From the NCBI RefSeq assembly GCF_000021545.1, contig NC_012438.1, forward strand, positions 1,052,003-1,116,002: a stretch of 64,000 nt of DNA, in the 5' to 3' direction. The translations under genes and the position numbers were made by a program. The notes under the pieces are model-generated. The model saw only the letters and a list, made by a program, of their open reading frames with translations, made no database searches and was not told where the DNA came from. The number at the start of each line of letters is the position of its first letter. Position 1 is the first letter of the stretch. The DNA is from Sulfurihydrogenibium azorense Az-Fu1. GTDB taxonomy: Bacteria; Aquificota; Aquificia; Aquificales; Hydrogenothermaceae. This document shows, one piece after another, positions 33,505 to 41,715 of this stretch.

Positions 33505-34100
33505 ACTACATACCTGATATCTTGAAAAAAGTTATAGAAGATATATCAAACTTACCCGGTTATGGAGAAAAATCAGCCCAAAGGCTAGCCATAAACCTTT
33601 TAAAGTTGCCAAGAGGCGAAGCTGTAGATTTGATAAAACATATAGCCCAGATGTTAGACAAAATCCACCCTTGTAAAGAGTGTGGAATTTACACAGACCA
33701 AGAAATCTGTCCTATATGCTCTAGTGAAGAGAGAGACAAAACTCACATCTGTGTAGTAGAAGAGTCTTTTGATGCCTACGCTATAGAAAAAACTGGGAAG
33801 TTTAAAGGTGTTTACCATGTCCTAGGGGGAAGACTATCCCCATTAGAAGGTATAGGACCAGAAAAGCTAAATATAAAGACCCTTATAGAGAGAATAAAAA
33901 AGTATCAAGTAAAAGAAGTAATAATAGCCACAAACCCAACAGTAGAAGGAGAAGCTACTGGAAACTATATATACAACCTTTTAAAAAAGTATCCTTTAAA
34001 CATTACAAGACTGGCTTACGGTCTTCCTTTTGGGTCTGTATTAGAAAACGCAGACGACTTTACCCTATCAAAAGCTTTAGAATACAGAGTTAAGATATGA
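33501..34100 (+). CDS. recR: Recombination protein RecR
   Basis: RecR (199 aa) acts with RecO/RecF to load RecA at gaps. It has the N-terminal helix-hairpin-helix LPGYGEKSAQRLAINLL, the zinc finger C-x2-C...C-x2-C in CKECGIYTDQEICPIC, and the Toprim domain ICVVEESFDAYAIEKTG with the VLGGRLSPLEGIGPE loop. The start is TTG at 33501, overlapping the ybaB TGA. The order dnaX-ybaB-recR is conserved across bacteria. Confidence 0.95.
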   Translation: MNYIPDILKKVIEDISNLPGYGEKSAQRLAINLLKLPRGEAVDLIKHIAQMLDKIHPCKECGIYTDQEICPICSSEERDKTHICVVEESFDAYAIEKTGKFKGVYHVLGGRLSPLEGIGPEKLNIKTLIERIKKYQVKEVIIATNPTVEGEATGNYIYNLLKKYPLNITRLAYGLPFGSVLENADDFTLSKALEYRVKI

Positions 34101-34128
34101 TAAAATAAAGTATAGAAGGGAGAAGGTT

Positions 34129-34761
34129 ATGAGTAAAGAAAAACTACCTTTAGAAAAAGATGTAGATATAGAACTTGAGTATAAGATTTACCACCTGTGG
34201 GATAAAGTAAAAAAGTATCTTAAAATCATATTAGCTTTTGTTGTAATCCTATTAATAGGCTCACTAGGATACTACCTATACACCAAGAAAAAACAGGAAG
34301 AAAACGAAAAGGCATCTGTGTATGTATCAAAAATAGCCAACTTACTATCAGAAGACAAAAAAGAAGAAGCAAGAAAATTGATTGATGAGTTTGAAAAAAA
34401 ATATAAAGATACAAACTTTTACAAAGTTATTCTTTCATACAAGATAATGATGGCTAAAGATGAAGGTAAAGAAGATGAAAAATTAGCCAATGCCTTAAAA
34501 GAAAAATTAAACACTCAAATTTTAGAAGGAGTTAAAGAGTATACAGCATACTTAAAACTAAAACAGAATAACACTAATCAAGCCAAAGAAATCTTAAAAT
34601 CTATTGATAAGGATAAGTACAACTATATATCCGCTCAAGCAACCTTAGGACTGATATACAAAAAAGAAGGTAATTACCAAGAAGCTGAAAAAATATTTAA
34701 CGAGATAAAAGAAAAGAAAGATTACAGATACTTTTCAATCTTAGCAAGAGAAAATCTATAG
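34129..34761 (+). CDS. Membrane-anchored TPR protein (YfgM-like)
   Basis: In this 210-aa protein a single transmembrane helix (about residues 32-50) follows a charged cytoplasmic N-terminus. The rest is helical, with tetratricopeptide-like repeats near YISAQATLGLIYKKEGNYQEAEKIFNEI. This layout matches YfgM-type proteins that assist membrane-protein or outer-membrane biogenesis. It has a GGGAGAAGG ribosome-binding site. It is followed by purC after 9 nt in the same rightward run. Confidence 0.75.
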   Translation: MSKEKLPLEKDVDIELEYKIYHLWDKVKKYLKIILAFVVILLIGSLGYYLYTKKKQEENEKASVYVSKIANLLSEDKKEEARKLIDEFEKKYKDTNFYKVILSYKIMMAKDEGKEDEKLANALKEKLNTQILEGVKEYTAYLKLKQNNTNQAKEILKSIDKDKYNYISAQATLGLIYKKEGNYQEAEKIFNEIKEKKDYRYFSILARENL

Positions 34762-34770
34762 GAGAGTGAA

Positions 34771-35478
34771 GTGGAAAAGTTATACGAAGGAAAAGCAAAG
34801 ATAGTCTACAAAGCTCAAGACCCAGATAAAGTAGTTATATACTTTAAAGATGAAGCAACAGCTTTCAACGCTCAAAAAAAAGACGTGATAGAAGGAAAAG
34901 GAGTAATAAATAACAAAATATCCTCTATATTCTTCCAAATCTTAGAAAAACACGGTATCCCTACCCACTTTGTAAAACAACTTTCTGATAGAGAAATGCT
35001 TGCATACAAAACCCAAATAATACCAGTTGAAGTAGTGGTTAGAAACCTTGCAACAGGAAGTATAGTCAAAAGGTTAGGTATTCCTGAAAAAACACCATTT
35101 AATCCACCGTTAATTGAGTTTTATCTAAAAAATGACCAACTTGGAGACCCTATAATATGCTATGAGCATATACTAGCTTTAAATCTTGCAAACGACCAAG
35201 AAATTAAAACTATAAAAGAACTTGCCTTTAAAGTTAATCAGATACTTAAAGATATACTTATAAAACACGATATTATACTTGTAGATTTTAAACTCGAGTT
35301 TGGGAAGAAAGAAGATGGAAATATTGTAGTAGCAGACGAGATATCTCCTGATACTTGTAGATTTTGGGATGCAAAAACAGGAGAAAGAATGGATAAAGAC
35401 AGATTCAGACTTAACCTTGGAGATTTAGCAAAATTCTATGAAGAAGTATTAAGGAGGATTGAAAATGAAAAAGATTAG
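34771..35478 (+). CDS. purC: SAICAR synthase
   Basis: PurC joins CAIR with aspartate using ATP in purine biosynthesis. The 235-aa single-domain protein begins MEKLYEGKAKIVYKAQDP with a GTG start. It contains PVEVVVRNLATGSIVKR and VDFKLEFGKKEDGNIVVADEISPDTCRFWD, the ATP/Mg and substrate signatures. Other purine genes in the window (purL, purE, purK) are in different operons, so the pathway is dispersed. It overlaps the frame upstream of galU by 20 nt. Confidence 0.95.
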   Translation: MEKLYEGKAKIVYKAQDPDKVVIYFKDEATAFNAQKKDVIEGKGVINNKISSIFFQILEKHGIPTHFVKQLSDREMLAYKTQIIPVEVVVRNLATGSIVKRLGIPEKTPFNPPLIEFYLKNDQLGDPIICYEHILALNLANDQEIKTIKELAFKVNQILKDILIKHDIILVDFKLEFGKKEDGNIVVADEISPDTCRFWDAKTGERMDKDRFRLNLGDLAKFYEEVLRRIENEKD

Positions 35479-36355
35479 GAAAGCAGTTATCCCAGTAGCT
35501 GGCTTTGGAACAAGATTTTTACCTGCTACAAAGTCCACACCTAAAGAGATGATGCCACTTATAGACAAGCCTATCATTCACTACATAGTTGAAGAAGCTG
35601 TAAATTCTGGAATAGAAACCATAATATTCGTGACTGGAAGACATAAAAGAGCTATTGAAGACTATTTTGACTACTATCCGGAACTCGAACAAGTTTTAAA
35701 GAAAGCAGGTAAAGAGAAAGAGATAGAAAAATTGAGACAGATAAGTAATATGGCTGAATTTGTTTATATACGTCAAAAAGAACAGCTAGGCCTAGGACAT
35801 GCAGTTTTAACTGCTGAAAGACTTGTGGGAGATGAGCCTTTTGTAGTCCTTTTAGGTGATGAGATTATAAAAAACGATGAAAACCCAGGGATAAAACAGC
35901 TTATAGATATATACTATCAATTTGGAAAATCCGTTATTGGTACTATGGAAGTACAAAAGGAAGACGTTAGTAAATATGGAATTGTTGCAGGAAAAGAAGT
36001 GATTAACGGTATAAAGTTAGTAGAAACGCTTGTAGAAAAACCAGCTATTGAAGAAGCACCATCTACTTCAGCAATCATAGGTAGATACGTACTTACACCT
36101 AACATTTTTGAATCTTTAAAACAAACTACTATAGGTAAAGGTGGAGAGCTGCAGCTTACAGACGGACTTATTAATTTAAGGAAAAAAGAAGTTATATACG
36201 CAAAAGATATAGAAGGAATAAGACATGACACAGGTAATAAAATAGGCTATTTAGAAGCTATATTAGATTACGCATTAGAAAGAGAAGATGTAAAAGAAGA
36301 ATTTATTAAAATGTTAAAGGAAAAGTGTAAAGAAGTTGAACAAGGTCAAAGCTAA
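35465..36355 (+). CDS. galU: UTP-glucose-1-phosphate uridylyltransferase
   Basis: GalU makes UDP-glucose from glucose-1-phosphate and UTP. The 296-aa protein starts MKKIRKAVIPVAGFGTRFLPATKSTPKEMMPLIDKP, the nucleotidyltransferase signature. It also has VLLGDEIIKNDENPG and GGELQLTDGL. A TTG at 35459 is in frame, but AGGAGG (35451-35456) is spaced for the ATG at 35465. The 3' end overlaps rsmA by 20 nt. UDP-glucose would feed LPS and polysaccharide synthesis. Confidence 0.95.
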   Translation: MKKIRKAVIPVAGFGTRFLPATKSTPKEMMPLIDKPIIHYIVEEAVNSGIETIIFVTGRHKRAIEDYFDYYPELEQVLKKAGKEKEIEKLRQISNMAEFVYIRQKEQLGLGHAVLTAERLVGDEPFVVLLGDEIIKNDENPGIKQLIDIYYQFGKSVIGTMEVQKEDVSKYGIVAGKEVINGIKLVETLVEKPAIEEAPSTSAIIGRYVLTPNIFESLKQTTIGKGGELQLTDGLINLRKKEVIYAKDIEGIRHDTGNKIGYLEAILDYALEREDVKEEFIKMLKEKCKEVEQGQS

Positions 36356-37136
36356 AAAACAGTTTGGACAACATTTTTTAAAATCTCAAGATGTTGTTAA
36401 AAAGATAGTTGATGAAGTAGATATTAAGGAAGATGATACTATTCTTGAAATAGGTCCTGGAACTGGTATCTTAACAGAAGAAATTTTAAAAAGAAACCCT
36501 AATAAACTTTACAGCGTAGAGATAGATAAATCTCTTTATCCACTTCTTGAAGAGAAGTTTAAAGAATACAAAAACTTTGAGCTTGTTAAATCAGACATTT
36601 TTGATGTTAATATAAAAGAGATTGCTGCAAGTAAAAAACTTAAAGTGGTAGGTAATTTACCTTACAATGTAGCTTCATTAATAATGATAAACTGTGTTTT
36701 TAATATGGAAGTTGTTGATTTTTGCGTTTTTATGATACAAAAGGAAGTAGCTGAAAAACTTATAGCAAAACCAAAAACAAAGTCCTACACATTTTTATCA
36801 GTTTTTATGCAAACATTTTTTGATATTAAATATATAATGAGCGTTCCTGCAAGGTTCTTTTCTCCACCACCAAAAGTAACGTCAGCTGTAGTAAAGCTTA
36901 CGCCTTATAACAGATTTGGTATAAAAGATATTAAAAAGTATAAAAACTTCGTTTCTCACCTTTTTACTGACAGAAGAAAGATGATAAGGTCAAAGTTAGA
37001 CCAGTCAATACTTGAAAAAGCCAACATTAAACCTACATTAAGAGCTGAAGAGTTAAATGTAGAAGATTTTGTTAGACTGTTTGAGGTAGTAAAAAATGAT
37101 GATAGGAAGTTTGGTGATGCAGATTCACATTCATGA
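36336..37136 (+). CDS. rsmA: 16S rRNA dimethyladenosine transferase RsmA/KsgA
   Basis: RsmA dimethylates A1518 and A1519 near the 3' end of 16S rRNA. The 266-aa protein has KKQFGQHFLKS, ILEIGPGTGILTEEIL as the SAM site, the catalytic NLPYNVASLI, and FFSPPPKVTSAVV. The start is a TTG inside the 3' end of galU. It is followed by DUF503 and rbfA, giving a small ribosome-maturation cluster with rsmI convergent downstream. Confidence 0.93.
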   Translation: MNKVKAKKQFGQHFLKSQDVVKKIVDEVDIKEDDTILEIGPGTGILTEEILKRNPNKLYSVEIDKSLYPLLEEKFKEYKNFELVKSDIFDVNIKEIAASKKLKVVGNLPYNVASLIMINCVFNMEVVDFCVFMIQKEVAEKLIAKPKTKSYTFLSVFMQTFFDIKYIMSVPARFFSPPPKVTSAVVKLTPYNRFGIKDIKKYKNFVSHLFTDRRKMIRSKLDQSILEKANIKPTLRAEELNVEDFVRLFEVVKNDDRKFGDADSHS

Positions 37137-37377
37137 TGCAGGGTCTTTAAAAGAAAAAAGAATGGTAATAAGGTCAATAAAAGAAAAACTCAGAAGTAAG
37201 TTTAATGTATCTGTTTCAGAAGTTGATAATCAAGATTTATGGCAACTTGCTACCGTTGCTGTTGTAACAGTTGCTCCAGACAAAAATCAGGTAGAGAGTA
37301 TTCTCCAAAATGTGGTAAACTTTATTTACAGCAACTTTCCAGAGCTCCACATAGATGTATCAAAAGAAATATTTTAA
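37096..37377 (+). CDS. DUF503 (YlxP-like) protein
   Basis: The 93-aa alpha/beta protein has the DUF503 pattern: HIHDAGSLKEKRMVIRSIKEKLRSKFNVSVSEVD followed by DLWQLATVAVVTVA. The same family sits beside rbfA and ribosome-maturation genes in many bacteria (ylxP in Firmicutes). The ATG lies inside the 3' end of rsmA (41-nt overlap), and rbfA follows after 3 nt. A role in ribosome assembly is inferred from context only. Confidence 0.85.
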   Translation: MMIGSLVMQIHIHDAGSLKEKRMVIRSIKEKLRSKFNVSVSEVDNQDLWQLATVAVVTVAPDKNQVESILQNVVNFIYSNFPELHIDVSKEIF

Positions 37378-37380
37378 AAG

Positions 37381-37692
37381 GTGATAAAGATGAAAGAAAA
37401 ATCTCACAGAATGGAAAAAATAAACAGTCTCTTGAAAAAAGAAATATCAGATATTATTTTCCATGAATACGAGATTGGGCAGGAGAATTTTATAACCATA
37501 AGTGTTATAGACACAAAAGCAGATTTAAGTCAAGCTGATATTTACGTTTCTGCTTTAAAGGATGAAGACCAAATAATAGACGCTTTAAATAAAGAAAGTG
37601 GTCATATAAGGTACATTCTTGGGAAAAAGATAAGAATGAAAAAAACTCCAAAACTGGTATTTAAAAAGGATATATTTAAATTACAGATTTAG
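37381..37692 (+). CDS. rbfA: Ribosome-binding factor A
   Basis: RbfA (103 aa) matures the 5' end of 16S rRNA and acts in cold adaptation. The KH-like fold is evident in MEKINSLLKKEISDIIFHEY, ISVIDTKADLSQADIYVSAL and IRYILGKKIRMKKTPKLVF. The start is GTG 37381 or ATG 37390. The gene ends in a 12-nt convergent overlap with rsmI. Confidence 0.9.
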   Translation: MIKMKEKSHRMEKINSLLKKEISDIIFHEYEIGQENFITISVIDTKADLSQADIYVSALKDEDQIIDALNKESGHIRYILGKKIRMKKTPKLVFKKDIFKLQI

Positions 37693-38502
37693 TATTTTCT
37701 TGTAAATCTCGTTTTTAGATACTTTATACTTTTTAGATAGAAGAGAGGCTATCTCTTTTGTTTTCATACCTTGATTTTTTAACTGCTTTGCTTCCGTCAA
37801 TATTGAATCTATATCTATAACTTTTTCTTGATTAGGATGAACCAGTATTACAAACTCACCTTTAAGTTTATCTGGATTTTCTTCCAAAAGGTTAATAATA
37901 TCTTCAGGCTTACCTATAAAAAAAGATTCGTGTATCTTAGTCAGCTCCTTTGCTACTACTACATCTGCCATAGGGTTTAATTTTTCTAATGTTTTTAAGG
38001 TTTTTAAGACTCTTTTTGGACTTTCGTATAGAATAAAAGTAAAACCTAGGTCGATATAGTATTTTAAATCTTCTTCCCTTTCCGATTCTTTATTAGGTAA
38101 AAATCCCACAAAAAGAAATTTATCAGAGGGAAGTCCAGAAGCAGATAAGGCTACAGCTGCGGCAAAAGGACCCGGTATTGGTATTACTTCTATACCCTTT
38201 TCACGGGCTTTTTTTACTATTCTATATCCTGGGTCTGATATACAGGGCGTGCCTGCATCTGATACTAAAGCAACATCTTTATCTTTTAAAATCTCTATTA
38301 ATTTTTCTGCTCTTTCTTCTTCGTTATAGTTATGATAACTTACAAGTTTTTTCCCAAATATTCCGTAATGTTTTAAAAGTTTTTGTACATGTCTTGTATC
38401 TTCAGCTGCTATTACATCTACTGAATTTAGAACTTCTAAAGCTCTAAGGGTTATATCTTTTAGGTTTCCTATAGGTGTTGCAATGACGTAAAGTTTTTTC
38501 AT
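37681..38502 (-). CDS. rsmI: 16S rRNA 2'-O-ribose C1402 methyltransferase RsmI
   Basis: RsmI is a tetrapyrrole-methylase-fold enzyme of 273 aa. The N-terminal KLYVIATPIGNLKDITLRALEVL, AAEDTRHVQKLLKHYGI, ALVSDAGTPCISDPGYRIV and PIPGPFAAAVALSASGLPSDKFLFVGFLP match RsmI throughout. The C-terminal KTKEIASLLSKKYKVSKNEIYKKIL is a small DNA/RNA-binding-like helical domain. It is converging with rbfA and starts on the stop of the DUF4139-like gene. Confidence 0.95.
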   Translation of the reverse strand: MKKLYVIATPIGNLKDITLRALEVLNSVDVIAAEDTRHVQKLLKHYGIFGKKLVSYHNYNEEERAEKLIEILKDKDVALVSDAGTPCISDPGYRIVKKAREKGIEVIPIPGPFAAAVALSASGLPSDKFLFVGFLPNKESEREEDLKYYIDLGFTFILYESPKRVLKTLKTLEKLNPMADVVVAKELTKIHESFFIGKPEDIINLLEENPDKLKGEFVILVHPNQEKVIDIDSILTEAKQLKNQGMKTKEIASLLSKKYKVSKNEIYKKILNL

Positions 38503-39344
38503 TAAGGCAGTCTTAAGACTCCATTTGTTAGATTACCGTACCCTATAAAAGTACTGTTTTTATAAACTGAAACTTTACCATCAGGAAGAAATTTTTTACT
38601 TTCTACCTTTACTTCTTTGGCCTTGTTTAAAACAAACTTATCTATTAAAACCAACTTTGATGTGTATGGTTCTATAACTGTTTTATCATAGAGTTTTATT
38701 GTTCTCTCTCCACTTTTAATATACAGTGAAACATCAGTCAATCTTACAGCTGTATTATTCTTTATCTCGTAAAATCCTTTTAAAACCACTTTATCTTCTT
38801 GAATTTCTGCGTTGTAAATTACATTCCACTCAAAACCAGATACAGGATAAAGAATGTTTATTCCACTTGAAGAAGGTTTTTCAGAGTACAACTTTATAGT
38901 GATTTTTGGAGCCATAAGGTCCTGCCATTTTAAAGCTGAAGACAGCCTGTTTGGAAATACAGGCAAAGTAGTAATTACTACACCGTTTTTTGTGTCTATC
39001 GTTATATACCCATCTTTCACAGATATAACTGTCCCTCTTACTAACCTTCCTTCACCTTCTATGGAGATGGTTTTTCCTACAAGATTCTCAACCCAGTTTT
39101 CTTTTGTTGGTTCAACAACGTATCCTACTACTTTCACATCTTTATCAGTAGGTTTTATAAGAACAGAATCAACTTTACCAACTGGAAGAAGCTGGATAGG
39201 ACCTATTACAGTCTCACCTTGAGCAAGGAGAAACTGGGAGTACTGTATATAAGTAGATAAATCTTTGTTGTTTACTATTAAACTGTCTGCGAAAACTTTA
39301 GACAAACTTACAAAAAAAAGAATAAAAGTTAAAATCTTTTTCAA
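38502..39344 (-). CDS. Secreted DUF4139-like protein
   Basis: In this 280-aa protein a signal peptide (MKKILTFILFFVSLSKVFA) targets it to the periplasm. The C-terminal half (YPVSGFEWNVIYNAEI, LKGFYEIKNNTAVRLTDVSLYIKSGER) resembles the DUF4139 beta-rich domain seen in MuiA-type proteins. The N-terminal half has strands around GKTISIEGEGRLVRGTVISVKDGYITIDT. The function is unknown. The stop codon overlaps the rsmI start by one base, and the SNF2 gene lies 34 nt upstream. Confidence 0.7.
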   Translation of the reverse strand: MKKILTFILFFVSLSKVFADSLIVNNKDLSTYIQYSQFLLAQGETVIGPIQLLPVGKVDSVLIKPTDKDVKVVGYVVEPTKENWVENLVGKTISIEGEGRLVRGTVISVKDGYITIDTKNGVVITTLPVFPNRLSSALKWQDLMAPKITIKLYSEKPSSSGINILYPVSGFEWNVIYNAEIQEDKVVLKGFYEIKNNTAVRLTDVSLYIKSGERTIKLYDKTVIEPYTSKLVLIDKFVLNKAKEVKVESKKFLPDGKVSVYKNSTFIGYGNLTNGVLRLP

Positions 39345-39378
39345 CCTAAACTCCTTTTAGAGAAATAATGATTGATTA

Positions 39379-41064
39379 TTATACAATGTTTTGATTACCT
39401 AATCCAATTAAATCCAGTAAATCTTCTATTGAAACAGATTCAATTTCTGAAACTGTATCGTCTATAAGGTTATTTATAATACTTTTCTTTTCTTCTAACT
39501 TTTGAATAATTTTTTCTTCTACTGTGTTTTTAGTTACGAAATTATAAATATTAACAGCCTTTGTTTGTCCTATTCTATGTACTCTATCTTCTGCTTGCCA
39601 TACTTTAGCTGGATTCCAATGTAAGTCAAAGAAAATTATATAACTGCTACTTGTTAAAGTTAATCCTTCACCAGCAGCTGTTATAGAACCTAAGAATACC
39701 ATACAGTTCTTATCTTTCATAAATCTTTTTACTGCTTCTTGTTTTTCTTTTTGATTTAAAGACCCGTGATACAAAACTATACTGCTTTGAGGCAGTACTT
39801 CTATTAGATTTTTGTATATTTTCCCTATGCCTTCTTGAATAAAGTTGCTAAATACTATCACTTTCTCTCCATCTTCTGTAAGTTCTTTAACAATTTCTTT
39901 TAACCGATTAGCTTTTGGACTATGGTAAGAATTTGGAGGAAAATTACATATCTGTCTTAATTTTTGAAGTGAAAAAATTATGTTTTGTTTAAACATTATT
40001 TGGAAGTTTTTCTCATTTCTAAATCTTTTGTATATGTCTATCAATCTATTTCTTTCAAAGGATAAGTACTTTTCGTAGTATTCCCTTTGAACTGGAGATA
40101 AATCAAACTTCTCAATTTCAGGAGGTAATTTTTCAGGAAGATCTTTCAAAACGTCTTTCTTTAATCTTCTTATCATTATAGGTTTTAAAATCTCTTTCAA
40201 TTCATCAGGTGATTTTTTATCTAACTCTTTTTCTTTTGGAAGTAAAAACTCAAGAAGTGATACAAGTTCTTTTATGTTATTTTGAAGGGGCGTACCTGAT
40301 AATGCCCATTTATACTTAACTTCTTTTGCCAAAGTTTTTATCGCTTTAGATTTGTAGGTATCTTTATTTTTTATGTTGTGAGCTTCATCTAAAATAATAA
40401 TATCTAAATCCTTAAAAAATTCTTTTAATGTAAAAAATTTATCCTTGTAATCATTTTTTAGTGTGTCATAGCTTACCAAATACACATGAGATTTTACTTC
40501 CCATAATAACTCTCTTATCTCTTTTGTATCGTTTAAAGTTAAAAATTGCAACTCTGGTGCCCATTTTTCAAGATGTTCTTCCCAAACGTTTAAAAGGTTT
40601 GAAGGTGCTACTATCAAAGCCTTTTTTACCAAACCTTTTATAAAGAAAATCCTTAAAGCAGTTGTACTCATTACAGTCTTGCCTGTTCCCATCTGGTCTG
40701 CCAGTAGAGCTGCATTATTTGTTAAAAGAAATTTTATTCCTTGAATCTGATAATCAAAAAGTTTTGAAGGAAAGTTTAAATCAGAAGGAATATCTAAATT
40801 TATTTCAGCAGCTAATATAGGTTTTATAAGATCAAAAAGAGACAGGTTTTTATAAGTTGATGAAGATTTTTTATCTTTCTTATTGACTTTTTTAGATAAA
40901 TTTTCTATTACACTCTCTTTAAGATTGTAAATCTTTCCTTTTGACTTTATATTTTCTATTTCGTTAAATAAGTTAGGACTAACGTTAAACTTTAAATCTA
41001 TATAAACCTTTTCTATCTTTAAAGCTTTTAAATAATTAATAGGTATGTTATATATCTTAATCAT
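39379..41064 (-). CDS. SNF2-family helicase-like ATPase
   Basis: The 561-aa two-lobed superfamily 2 ATPase has FDYQIQGIKFLL as the Q-like motif, ADQMGTGKTVMS as Walker A, IIILDEAHNIKN as the DEAH box, KWALSGTPLQNN as motif III, and the C-terminal DRVHRIGQTKAVNIYNFV typical of SNF2/RapA enzymes. An extra N-terminal segment (~100 residues) has no known domain. It translocates on duplex DNA or remodels protein-DNA complexes; the bacterial role is unclear. It overlaps the small gene upstream by 8 nt, so the two form a unit. Some bacterial defence systems use this ATPase type. Confidence 0.88.
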   Translation of the reverse strand: MIKIYNIPINYLKALKIEKVYIDLKFNVSPNLFNEIENIKSKGKIYNLKESVIENLSKKVNKKDKKSSSTYKNLSLFDLIKPILAAEINLDIPSDLNFPSKLFDYQIQGIKFLLTNNAALLADQMGTGKTVMSTTALRIFFIKGLVKKALIVAPSNLLNVWEEHLEKWAPELQFLTLNDTKEIRELLWEVKSHVYLVSYDTLKNDYKDKFFTLKEFFKDLDIIILDEAHNIKNKDTYKSKAIKTLAKEVKYKWALSGTPLQNNIKELVSLLEFLLPKEKELDKKSPDELKEILKPIMIRRLKKDVLKDLPEKLPPEIEKFDLSPVQREYYEKYLSFERNRLIDIYKRFRNEKNFQIMFKQNIIFSLQKLRQICNFPPNSYHSPKANRLKEIVKELTEDGEKVIVFSNFIQEGIGKIYKNLIEVLPQSSIVLYHGSLNQKEKQEAVKRFMKDKNCMVFLGSITAAGEGLTLTSSSYIIFFDLHWNPAKVWQAEDRVHRIGQTKAVNIYNFVTKNTVEEKIIQKLEEKKSIINNLIDDTVSEIESVSIEDLLDLIGLGNQNIV

Positions 41065-41572
41065 ACAATCCAGACTTATCTATGTAATTTATCGCTTTTT
41101 CAATTCTTTTAAAAGGTTCCATAATGTCTGCATATTTAAATATTTCTAAAAGTTCCTTCGTTATAGAAGATATATACTTTTCATCGTTTGATAAGTATTT
41201 TAAAGAAATATTATCAAACTTACCTAAAGGGGATACCAGTTTAACCGAGTATCTATCTCTTGGCTTAAACTCATCAAACTTTTCTAATAAAAAAATTGGT
41301 TTAGAAGTAGAATTTCTTAAAAGTAAAAAACTTTTATCTTTGCAAAAGATATAATCGTAATTACTTTCTACACTATTTAGAATTTCATTGCCGATTTTTT
41401 CTATAAACAAAGTTTCTTTCAAGGTTTCTCCGTAGAGTATCTTTTGAATGTCTTCCAATATTATCTTTGATGTTATTCTAAACTCTACTGGTTTTAATTT
41501 TTTATCAACGACTAAAACTCCAAATCTTAATTCGTTGTTTTCATTTTCTACATAATCGATATAACAGTACAT
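41057..41572 (-). CDS. Uncharacterised partner of the SNF2 ATPase
   Basis: This soluble 171-aa protein begins with MYCYIDYVENENNELRFGVLVVDKKLKPVEFRIT, a strand-rich segment. The C-terminus is helical. It has no recognisable catalytic motif. The layout slightly recalls DUF3037-type proteins but is not a confident match. It is the first gene of the pair and overlaps the SNF2 gene by 8 nt, which argues for a functional partnership. Confidence 0.65.
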   Translation of the reverse strand: MYCYIDYVENENNELRFGVLVVDKKLKPVEFRITSKIILEDIQKILYGETLKETLFIEKIGNEILNSVESNYDYIFCKDKSFLLLRNSTSKPIFLLEKFDEFKPRDRYSVKLVSPLGKFDNISLKYLSNDEKYISSITKELLEIFKYADIMEPFKRIEKAINYIDKSGLYD

Positions 41573-41653
41573 TTTCTTATCCTTTTTTATAATCCTAAAA
41601 AATTATAGCAAACTTTTTAATAGTTTAAATTGATTATATTAATATAAAAAAGG

Positions 41654-41682
41654 TTGACAAGAATACACTAAAGTATTATTAT
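41654..41682 (+). promoter_or_regulatory. Promoter of dnaK
   Basis: TTGACA (41654-41659) and TATTAT (41677-41682) are separated by 17 bp, 34 nt upstream of the dnaK ATG. No CIRCE inverted repeat is visible. Confidence 0.7.
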
Positions 41683-41715
41683 ATTATAAGGTAAAAAATT
41701 CAGGGAGGTAAGAAA

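Noticed and set aside
41573-41715. CIRCE or other heat-shock operator before dnaK or hsp20
   Set aside because: No TTAGCACTC-N9-GAGTGCTAA-like inverted repeat is present; both have sigma70-type boxes only.
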